Of a DNA stretch of 6,244 bases, positions 1-4,128 are shown in pieces. Positions within the stretch are counted from its first letter, which is position 1. Each line of letters starts with the position of its first letter. A program made the position numbers and the translations under genes. The notes below the pieces were generated by a model that did not search any database, was not told the origin of the DNA, and saw only the letters and a program-made list of their open reading frames with translations. The DNA is from Actinomycetota bacterium (lineage in GTDB: Bacteria; Actinomycetota; Actinomycetes; S36-B12; UBA10799): positions 1-6,244 of the forward strand of contig JAUPKO010000940.1 in NCBI GenBank assembly GCA_030837395.1. The letters run 5' to 3'.

Positions 1-1194
1 GGACACGATGTGGCTGTAGTCGGTGTAGGCCTCGCTGTTGGGGGCGCCGGGGTTGAACAGCATCCACAGGGACCGTTGCACTCCGACCGGGGCGTCCACC
101 CGGATGCCGAGGCGGCGGAACTTGGCTTTGAGGGTTTCGGTGATGCGGGCCAGCTCGCTGGTGGTCGGGGCGCCGACGGCCAGCACGGTGGTGAACTCGA
201 CCTCCTCGGCGTTCTCGTTGATCGTCAACGCGTCGTTGTGGGAGGCCAGGGTTTGGATCTTGCGGGTGATCTCCTGGGTGTGGAAGCCGACGGCCTGGTC
301 GCGCTCCCCCATCTGGATGGCCAGCTTGCCCAGCATCTTCTCGTTGAGCGCCATGGCGGCTTCGCGGTCGCGGCGGCGAACCCGCATCGCCCAGTCCACA
401 CCGATGCCGGGAAGCCCGTCGAGGATGGACAGGAATTCGGAGTTGCCGGGGAAGGCCATGGCCGGGGGGAAGGCGCGCGGGACGAGCATGGTCTGGTAGC
501 TGTCGATGACCTGGCCGTCGTCGAGGCGCACCATCGACTTGAGGATCGGGGCGAAGCTGTCGCGCCAGCGGCGTTCGGTGCGAGCACCCTCGTCGAGGAT
601 TCCGGGGCGGAAGAAGGTCGTCACGGGGGTGGCGCTCGGGGAGGCTTGGGTGGGGTCTTGGGGCGCCATCTCCAGGGCGGCGCCGCGCATCAGGTTGTGG
701 TTCCACACGTAGGGCAGCAGCCCTTCGGGGACCGGGGTGAGGTTGAAGTTCGATTCGGCGTCCAGGACGGTGAGAAGCTCGGCGGCGGCGGCGCGGCGGG
801 CGGTGATCTCGGAGTGGTCGGGCTGACCGGTGAGGCGATGCTTGCCGATCGGCAGGGTGAGCATGTAGAGCCGGGTCAGTGGAGCGATAGCCGCGATGCG
901 CCGGTAGCCGGCGACGACCTCTTTGATGTAGTCGGGGGTGCGCTGCAGGTCGACTTGTTCGAGGGCCCGGTTCATCACGTCGACGAGGTCCAGCGGGGCC
1001 AAGATGCTCAGCAGCACCGTGTCGTCCGGGCACGCCAGGATGAGCGATTCGTGGGCGTCGGCGATGGCCTCTTTGTCCTCCGGCGGGCGCAGACCGTAGT
1101 CAAGCGGGTCGACGAAGTAGGTGGCGGTGACCGTGCCGTGGTGGGTCCACTGCAGGTGTCCGTGGCGGGCGGCGGTGGGTTGGCGCAGCTTCAC
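1..1194 (-). CDS. VirB4/TcpF-like conjugation ATPase, N-terminal part (runs off left edge)
   Basis: The minus-strand frame is open from a GTG at 1194 to base 1, giving 398 residues with no stop, so the gene continues beyond the window. VirB4-family ATPases sit at the cytoplasmic base of type IV secretion systems and energise assembly and DNA transfer. The N-terminus (RHGHLQWTHHGTVTATYF, then DYGLRPPEDKEAIADAH, residues 10-49) matches my memory of actinobacterial conjugal ATP-binding proteins of this class. What is visible is the N-terminal non-catalytic domain; the Walker A and B motifs would lie further C-terminal, so catalytic competence cannot be judged. The start overlaps the upstream stop as GTGA, with AGGGAG at 1200-1205 five nucleotides before it, which fixes the start well. 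It is the last visible gene of the operon, in the tcpF position after tcpE. Family assignment is good; exact subfamily is uncertain. Confidence 0.8.
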   Translation of the reverse strand, partial: MKLRQPTAARHGHLQWTHHGTVTATYFVDPLDYGLRPPEDKEAIADAHESLILACPDDTVLLSILAPLDLVDVMNRALEQVDLQRTPDYIKEVVAGYRRIAAIAPLTRLYMLTLPIGKHRLTGQPDHSEITARRAAAAELLTVLDAESNFNLTPVPEGLLPYVWNHNLMRGAALEMAPQDPTQASPSATPVTTFFRPGILDEGARTERRWRDSFAPILKSMVRLDDGQVIDSYQTMLVPRAFPPAMAFPGNSEFLSILDGLPGIGVDWAMRVRRRDREAAMALNEKMLGKLAIQMGERDQAVGFHTQEITRKIQTLASHNDALTINENAEEVEFTTVLAVGAPTTSELARITETLKAKFRRLGIRVDAPVGVQRSLWMLFNPGAPNSEAYTDYSHIVS

Positions 1195-1604
1195 GTCAAC
1201 TCCCTCACGCGGCCCGGCTCCAGGACGACCGGGTCCTCGGCGACGATGAACGCGGCCGGGTTGGCCGAGACCTGACGGGCGACTTCCTCGGCGGCGACCA
1301 CGGTGGGTTTGCGGTCGATCAGCAGTGCGATGACCCGGGCGGACTTGGTGGTCACCGGGATGCCGTCGTACTTGATAACGCCCATCAATGCCGTGACGCC
1401 GACAGCGGCCAGGACGCCCACGCCGAACACTGCGGGAGTGGGGTACGGCAGCACCGTGGCAGCGGCCATGGTGAGTATCAGCAGAATGATGAAGGCCACG
1501 ATCTGCTCGATCGGGCGCGGGCCGCCGGGCAGCCGCCGGCCCTGCATGGTGCCGACGTAGGTGCGGAATCGGCGACCTGATGTCGCCACCCGAACTTCTC
1601 TCAC
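1191..1604 (-). CDS. TcpE/PrgI-like membrane protein of the conjugation apparatus
   Basis: This is a 137-residue protein with a short basic N-terminal segment (RRFRTYVGTMQGRRLPGGPR, residues 11-30), two hydrophobic helices at about 35-53 and 57-77, and a soluble C-terminal tail of about 60 residues. A basic N-terminus followed by a helical pair is the plan of TcpE/PrgI-type proteins, which are inner-membrane parts of Gram-positive conjugation channels. The gene sits directly before the VirB4-like ATPase, as tcpE does before tcpF in clostridial pCW3. The GTG start at 1604 overlaps the preceding stop as GTGA, and the gene's own stop overlaps the next start in the same way, suggesting translational coupling. 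There is no good ribosome binding site before 1604. A second in-frame GTG at 1589, preceded by AGAGAAG, is an alternative start five codons later. The family call rests on architecture and context more than on diagnostic residues. Confidence 0.7.
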   Translation of the reverse strand: MREVRVATSGRRFRTYVGTMQGRRLPGGPRPIEQIVAFIILLILTMAAATVLPYPTPAVFGVGVLAAVGVTALMGVIKYDGIPVTTKSARVIALLIDRKPTVVAAEEVARQVSANPAAFIVAEDPVVLEPGRVRELT

Positions 1605-1918
1605 AGCGCCGCGGGCACCGTCAGGCTGGGCAGTGAGGTGGTGTCGATTCCGGCCGGAGCGGGCATCGAGTAGCCGCCGCCTCCGCTGAGCTGGCTGCCG
1701 GTGTCCTTGCCGATTTCGACCAGCTTCGGCAGCAGTTGGAACATCGCGCCGGCCGCCACGATCATGAGGACACTGACCACGATGCGAACCGGGTTGCGGC
1801 CGCCTTCACCGAACAGGCTCTTGAAGAAGATATAGAGCCCCCAGACGCCGAGCAGTCCCCCGCCGGCTCTCATCCCGAGCATGTAGATGTTGTTGAGCAT
1901 GACTTCGATCTGGGTCAT
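1601..1918 (-). CDS. Small two-helix membrane protein, TcpD/VirB2-like position in the operon
   Basis: This is a 105-residue protein with two predicted membrane helices at about 13-34 and 43-64, joined by a short basic/acidic loop (KSLFGEGGRNPVR). A Gly/Ser/Pro-rich tail of about 35 residues follows and contains SGGGG. No cleavable signal peptide is evident, and the N-terminus is short and polar. Small two-helix proteins between the VirB8-like and TcpE-like genes occupy the tcpD slot in pCW3-type loci; VirB2/TrbC pilins have the same two-helix plan, so a pilus or channel subunit is an alternative. The start is well supported: AAAGGA at 1925-1930 lies six nucleotides before the ATG. The gap to the upstream stop is 19 nt and the downstream gene overlaps by 4 nt. 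The function is inferred from size, topology and neighbours only. Confidence 0.65.
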   Translation of the reverse strand: MTQIEVMLNNIYMLGMRAGGGLLGVWGLYIFFKSLFGEGGRNPVRIVVSVLMIVAAGAMFQLLPKLVEIGKDTGSQLSGGGGYSMPAPAGIDTTSLPSLTVPAAL

Positions 1919-1937
1919 CGGTGGTCCTTTCTAACCC

Positions 1938-2906
1938 TCAACCCCGCTCCGCCGGCGGCGGAGCGGTCGTCGTTTGCGTCGTCGACGGAGTGTCGTCGCT
2001 GACAGCTTGGGGCTGCGACTGCAGCAGCGGAACGGCGTTGATGGACACCACCTGCCAGCGGCCCTCCACCGTGCGCATCGACAGCGGATACGCCAGCGAG
2101 GTGAGGGTGTAGTTCTTGGTCCGCGCGACAGCCTTGACGTACACCTCGGCCTCCGTCGCGTTGGCGCCATCGGAGCCGACATTGGCGCCCATCGACACCA
2201 CTTCCACGCGCATATAGGGGGCGGGGAGGATCGGAGTTTCGCGGGAATCGGCGGTGACATAGCGCGTGAAATCCGTCCCGCCGGTCAGGTAGGCGGTGAC
2301 GAAACCGGCGGCGGTCTGCGCCAGTGGCGACTCCAGCGAAACGCTGTTGCGGTAGCCCAACCGCAGATCCACGCCGACCGCCGGGGCGGCCACTTGCATC
2401 GGCAGCCCGGCGGCGCGCGGCGCGCCGTTGAACACCGAGATCGGTACCCGGTAGAAGGTGCGTTGCGCGGTGGCGCTGGTGTTGCCGTTGACGACACCGG
2501 AGACGGTCACTGTCCATACCGCGACGCCATCGGAAGTCTCTGACACCTGCTTGGCGAAGGCGACATCGGTGTCGGTGAAGGCCGCCCCCACGGGTGGCAG
2601 CCGGAGATCCTTGGCGGTGAGGAAGCGGGCCAACTTGTCTTCATCACCGGCCTTAGCCGACAGATATGTGGTCACGTAGTCGCGCGCGAAACCGGTCACC
2701 AAAGTCGCGGCAGGCACGCTCGCGTTGCCCGGTGTCGGGTCCTCGGACTCCCCTGCCGGCCACATCCACACCAGAGTGGAGATGAGCGCGAACAGTCCGC
2801 CGAAGATCCCCAGTCCGGTGATGATCCGGTGCACCAACTGCTCGCGGTCAACCGGCTTCACCATGTCGGTGAAGGCTTTGGCGGAGGGATTGGTGAGCGC
2901 GTCCAC
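1938..2906 (-). CDS. TcpC/VirB8-like bitopic conjugation channel protein
   Basis: This is a 322-residue protein with a cytoplasmic N-terminus of about 27 residues, one membrane helix at about 28-50 (GLGIFGGLFALISTLVWMWP), and a large external part. That part shows two similar blocks, GFARDYVTTYL...KLARFLTA at 72-98 and GFVTAYLTGGTDFTRYVTA at 201-219. Each is followed by a beta-rich stretch, consistent with the tandem NTF2-like domains of TcpC (Tn916 ORF13 family), the Gram-positive counterpart of VirB8. Such proteins form the membrane-spanning and wall-facing scaffold of the transfer channel. The tail (about 303-322) is Thr/Pro-rich and probably unstructured. The GTG start at 2906 has GAGGA at 2911-2915, four nucleotides upstream; upstream in frame there is only a stop within ten codons, and the next ATG is Met15. 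It lies 19 nt after the 67-residue gene. Length and topology fit the family well. Confidence 0.78.
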   Translation of the reverse strand: MDALTNPSAKAFTDMVKPVDREQLVHRIITGLGIFGGLFALISTLVWMWPAGESEDPTPGNASVPAATLVTGFARDYVTTYLSAKAGDEDKLARFLTAKDLRLPPVGAAFTDTDVAFAKQVSETSDGVAVWTVTVSGVVNGNTSATAQRTFYRVPISVFNGAPRAAGLPMQVAAPAVGVDLRLGYRNSVSLESPLAQTAAGFVTAYLTGGTDFTRYVTADSRETPILPAPYMRVEVVSMGANVGSDGANATEAEVYVKAVARTKNYTLTSLAYPLSMRTVEGRWQVVSINAVPLLQSQPQAVSDDTPSTTQTTTAPPPAERG

Positions 2907-2925
2907 GGGGTCCTCGGCAGTCAGG

Positions 2926-3129
2926 TCAGTGGGTCATCTCGGCCAGAGCGCGCACCAGGGCGGCGTCGGCCTCGGGGCTGTCGTCGACGATCAGCTTGAG
3001 CAGAGCGGCGCGGGCCCGGCGGTTGAACGGATCCTCGTAAAGCTCGTCGCAGGCGAGTTTGATGGCGCGTGAAAATCGGCGGGCGGTGGTGATGTCGGGG
3101 GTGGTGTAGAGGGTGTGCACCTGTCCCAT
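2926..3129 (-). CDS. Small 67-residue protein of unknown function leading the conjugation operon
   Basis: This short gene starts at ATG 3129, with a strong AAAGGAA ribosome binding site at 3135-3141, the same type that precedes the TcpD-like gene. The protein begins MGQVHTLYTTPDITTARRFS and is soluble and probably mostly helical (residues 14-33, 37-48, 53-65), with no signal peptide, membrane helix or cysteine pattern. I do not recognise the family. It is the first gene of the operon, 19 nt before the TcpC-like gene, so it is presumably co-expressed with the channel. A small accessory or regulatory role in transfer is possible but unproven. A longer in-frame version starting at 3381 is open, but it would cross a hairpin and the ribosome binding site and has an arginine- and serine-rich, non-protein-like extension, so I reject it. 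Confidence 0.65.
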   Translation of the reverse strand: MGQVHTLYTTPDITTARRFSRAIKLACDELYEDPFNRRARAALLKLIVDDSPEADAALVRALAEMTH

Positions 3130-3153
3130 GAGGGTTCCTTTCCGCGGGCCGCC

Positions 3154-3173
3154 GAGGTCGAGTTGGCGACCTC
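3154..3173 (-). promoter_or_regulatory. Inverted repeat in the presumed leader of the conjugation operon
   Basis: GAGGTCG at 3154-3160 and CGACCTC at 3167-3173 are perfectly complementary, separated by six nucleotides. The repeat lies about 13 nt upstream of the ribosome binding site of the 67-residue gene, so on the minus strand it would form a hairpin in the leader RNA or act as a repressor operator. There is no U-tract, so it is not an obvious attenuator. The symmetry is seen directly; the role is inferred. Confidence 0.45.
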
Positions 3174-3212
3174 TATGTAGGGAGTACCGGTGGACGATCC
3201 GTTTTCCGTCAA
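3174..3212 (-). promoter_or_regulatory. Possible promoter region for the conjugation operon
   Basis: On the minus strand TTGACG (3212 to 3207) is a good -35 match. No well-spaced -10 follows: TACTCC (3186 to 3181) is 20 bp away and TACATA (3179 to 3174) is 27 bp away. The -35-like box overlaps the repeated 12-mer CCGTTTTCCGTC. Either transcription uses a degenerate vegetative promoter or a different sigma factor reads it, conceivably the sigma-like protein encoded divergently. The start site is not determined. Confidence 0.3.
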
Positions 3213-3227
3213 ATCCCCCGTGAAAAC
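3199..3227. repeat. 12-mer CCGTTTTCCGTC with inverted GTTTTC/GAAAAC partner, copy 1
   Basis: CCGTTTTCCGTC at 3199-3210 recurs exactly at 3890-3901 in the same orientation. Here it is followed at 3219-3227 by CGTGAAAAC, whose GAAAAC (3222-3227) is the inverse complement of GTTTTC (3201-3206). The element overlaps the presumed promoter of the conjugation operon, as expected of an operator or activator site. Confidence 0.5.
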
Positions 3228-3232
3228 TTTTC

Positions 3233-3258
3233 CGCCGCGCTACAGCAGTAGCGCGGCG
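3233..3258. repeat. Perfect 11-bp inverted repeat with 4-nt loop
   Basis: CGCCGCGCTAC (3233-3243) and GTAGCGCGGCG (3248-3258) are exact inverse complements around the loop AGCA. The stem is very GC-rich and would be stable as RNA, ssDNA or cruciform. Neither side has a T-run, so a standard intrinsic terminator is unlikely. It lies upstream of the conjugation operon's presumed promoter and is a candidate for an oriT-associated hairpin or protein-binding site. Confidence 0.6.
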
Positions 3259-3428
3259 AGCCTTCACACCGCTGCGACTTCTCGGCGCCGGCACGTCAGC
3301 CGCGGCCCGCGGGAGGTGCCGAGGGAAGTGCGTTGAAGCTGTCGATGGGTGCGCGGTTCGGGTGCTGCGCGGGCGACTCACCGGGGCGGTGAAATGCCGA
3401 CCGCCGGGACCTCGCGGAGGGACAATAG

Positions 3429-3566
3429 GTGCGGGACATGGCGAGCAGTCGGCTCGCCCCGGGGTGCGCCAAGGGCCGCTTCCGTAACTGTTATTGCCCC
3501 AAAAATTTCGACACGCGGTCAGCGAATATCAGATTTGCTTGCCCTGCGCACTACGCTCGGGGCTGA
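3429..3566 (+). CDS. Possible 45-residue Cys-containing small ORF (doubtful)
   Basis: A GTG at 3429 is preceded by GGAGGG (3416-3421) with an ideal 7-nt spacer, and the frame is open for 45 codons to TGA at 3564. The product would be basic with four cysteines (GCAKGRFRNCYCPKNF in the middle and ACPAHY near the end) and no membrane helix. I do not recognise it. Against it: it overlaps a 7-bp hairpin and the nested inverted repeat, its second half lies in an AT-rich island with codon use unlike the neighbours, and its length could arise by chance. It is listed because the ribosome binding site is unusually good. Confidence 0.17.
   Translation: MRDMASSRLAPGCAKGRFRNCYCPKNFDTRSANIRFACPAHYARG
3440..3458. 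repeat. 7-bp perfect hairpin
   Basis: GGCGAGC (3440-3446) and GCTCGCC (3452-3458) are exact inverse complements around a 5-nt loop. The CCCCGGGG palindrome (3457-3464) follows at once. There is no T-tract on either side. It flanks the AT-rich stretch beginning near 3481. Function unknown. Confidence 0.4.
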
Positions 3567-3595
3567 GGCCCGCCAGGGCCGAGTGGACCCGAGCG
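3554..3595. repeat. Nested inverted repeat (two concentric stems)
   Basis: The outer arms are CGCTCGGG (3554-3561) and CCCGAGCG (3588-3595), perfectly complementary and 26 nt apart. Inside them GGCCC (3567-3571) pairs with GGGCC (3576-3580) around a 4-nt loop. The structure is a GC-rich island between two AT-rich stretches. It could be a structured RNA, a single-strand origin or oriT-type fold, or a protein site; nothing in the sequence decides between these. Confidence 0.45.
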
Positions 3596-3654
3596 GGTTC
3601 CGCCGGATCAAATGTTTTCGCAGCTCAGCGCGGTTTCTGAAACACCCGATTTGT

Positions 3655-3729
3655 TTGCTGCAGGTCATTTTGGCTGGTCAAGGCCACTTTATGATTTCAC
3701 GAGCCGTGTTGAAACCTTGTTGCAGGTCA
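3655..3729 (+). repeat. Imperfect 13-bp direct repeat pair, 62 bp apart
   Basis: TTGCTGCAGGTCA (3655-3667) and TTGTTGCAGGTCA (3717-3729) differ at one position. Each is preceded by TGAAAC (3638-3643 and 3710-3715), at differing distances. The 62-bp period is not a multiple of three, which argues against a coding explanation. The pair lies in an AT-rich island, so iteron-like binding by a replication or transfer protein is one possibility, but two copies are too few to claim an origin. Confidence 0.4.
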
Positions 3730-3730
3730 G

Positions 3731-3757
3731 TCACGTGATCTGTGAAAAATCGTTCAC
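3731..3757. repeat. TCACGTGA palindrome followed by GTGAA-N6-TTCAC dyad
   Basis: TCACGTGA (3731-3738) is a perfect 8-bp palindrome equal to the centre of the bacterial partition site consensus TGTTTCACGTGAAACA. It is followed by a perfect dyad, GTGAA (3742-3746) and TTCAC (3753-3757), around six AT-rich bases. These are probably protein-binding sites; the binder is not identifiable here. Confidence 0.4.
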
Positions 3758-3785
3758 GAGGTCTGCACATAGGTTCCACGCAGCT

Positions 3786-3817
3786 TCTACGTGATCTCTA
3801 CGTGCACCGTGCACGGT
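3786..3817. repeat. Tandem TCTACGTG and CGTGCAC repeats plus 12-bp palindrome
   Basis: TCTACGTG occurs at 3786-3793 and 3797-3804, an 11-bp step that puts both copies on roughly the same helix face. CGTGCAC is repeated in tandem at 3801-3807 and 3808-3814, and ACCGTGCACGGT (3806-3817) is a perfect palindrome. ACGTGATC occurs three times in the region: 3733-3740, 3789-3796 and 3998-4005. Confidence 0.45.
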
Positions 3818-3823
3818 TTGTGA

Positions 3824-3860
3824 GCCGCCGGCGGCCTGGCCGCTGGCCGCGTTAGCCAGC
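3824..3860. repeat. GC-rich palindrome, tandem 7-mer and small hairpin
   Basis: GCCGCCGGCGGC (3824-3835) is a perfect palindrome. CTGGCCG follows in tandem at 3836-3842 and 3843-3849. GCTGGC (3842-3847) and GCCAGC (3855-3860) form a 6-bp stem with a 7-nt loop. Some of this may be chance in GC-rich DNA. Confidence 0.3.
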
Positions 3861-3872
3861 TCGGCGAAACCA

Positions 3873-3901
3873 CGTGAAAACCGGCCTCCCCGTTTTCCGT
3901 C
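3873..3901. repeat. 12-mer CCGTTTTCCGTC with GTGAAAAC partner, copy 2
   Basis: CGTGAAAAC (3873-3881) and CCGTTTTCCGTC (3890-3901) are the same two parts seen at 3199-3227, in reversed order but with each part in the same orientation. Copy 1 sits at the conjugation operon and copy 2 lies about 230 bp upstream of the sigma-like gene. One DNA-binding protein could therefore act on both divergent operons. Confidence 0.45.
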
Positions 3902-3940
3902 GCCACCTATTTCAGTTTTTACGCCCCGGGCGGTGCCCTG

Positions 3941-4040
3941 GCGGCTTTCACGCTGCTCAGCGCACCCCTACCCACCCACATGTGACGGAGGTCACAGACG
4001 TGATCGCCGGTGCCCACCCCGTTTCACGGCGGCTTTCACG
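3941..4040 (+). repeat. Direct repeat GCGGCTTTCACG and TTTCACG cluster upstream of the sigma-like gene
   Basis: The 12-mer GCGGCTTTCACG occurs exactly at 3941-3952 and 4029-4040. A further GTTTCACG at 4021-4028 makes three TTTCACG boxes in 100 bp, all in one orientation and flanking the TGTGA-N6-TCACA site. The arrangement suggests operators for the sigma-like gene or spread binding of a partition-like protein. Confidence 0.45.
3981..3996. promoter_or_regulatory. CRP/FNR-family operator, TGTGA-N6-TCACA
   Basis: TGTGA (3981-3985), six bases, then TCACA (3992-3996) is an exact match to the CRP half-site consensus, which mycobacterial Crp (Rv3676 family) is known to share. The symmetry extends to 6 bp per arm (TGTGAC/GTCACA). 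It lies 132 bp upstream of the sigma-like gene and is probably a cAMP-receptor-protein-type control point. No clear -10 box is visible downstream, so activation or repression cannot be inferred. Confidence 0.55.
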
Positions 4041-4128
4041 TCGTTGCTGACGGCCGCATCAACTCCCGTTTCGAGGCTGGTTCTCAACCGCGACGCCACC
4101 TCGGCGTCCACCGAAACGGGGAGAGGCA

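Larger units (their letters stand above)
3130..4128. other. Repeat-rich intergenic region between divergent operons; candidate origin/control region
   Basis: About 1 kb separates the leftward conjugation operon from the rightward regulator operon and holds no convincing gene. Base composition is uneven: by direct count 3481-3540 is about 43% G+C, 3541-3600 about 75%, and 3601-3780 about 49%, against visibly higher G+C in the flanking genes. It carries hairpins, direct repeats, palindromes and six exact TTTCACG/CGTGAAA boxes, which are listed separately. Conjugative elements often place oriT, and plasmids often place oriV or partition sites, in such a region next to transfer genes. No known nic sequence, replication gene or partition gene is recognised here, so the role is inference. 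Confidence 0.45.

Noticed and set aside
10..1275. Long plus-strand open frame (421 codons) opposite the VirB4-like gene
   Set aside because: It is a glycine- and valine-rich shadow of the minus-strand gene. The minus-strand reading gives a coherent conjugation ATPase N-terminus with a coupled start.
1974..2543. Plus-strand frame opposite the TcpC-like gene
   Set aside because: The composition is His/Arg/Gly-rich with no domain. The minus-strand frame has a membrane helix, paired domains and correct operon spacing.
3233..3258. Reading the 11-bp hairpin as an intrinsic terminator
   Set aside because: No T-run follows on either strand, and no gene ends just before it on the plus strand. On the minus strand it would precede, not follow, a gene.
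2926..3381. Longer 151-codon version of the 67-residue gene
   Set aside because: The extension crosses the leader hairpin and the AAAGGAA ribosome binding site and is Arg/Ser-rich and not protein-like. ATG 3129 is clearly the better start.
3585..3612. GAGCGGGTTCCGCCGG as a possible tRNA T-arm
   Set aside because: No acceptor, D or anticodon arms can be fitted around it.
3349..3738. 129-codon plus-strand open frame in the intergenic region
   Set aside because: It crosses several hairpins and both AT-rich and GC-rich islands, has an Arg-rich product with no recognisable fold, and lacks a ribosome binding site.
3612..3794. 60-codon plus-strand frame with balanced amino-acid use
   Set aside because: The start has only a weak upstream match. 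The frame contains the 62-bp-spaced direct repeats read in different frames and the palindrome cluster, and its third-position base use is unlike the neighbouring genes.
3130..4128. CRISPR array
   Set aside because: The repeats are short, unevenly spaced and in mixed orientation. There is no repeat-spacer periodicity.
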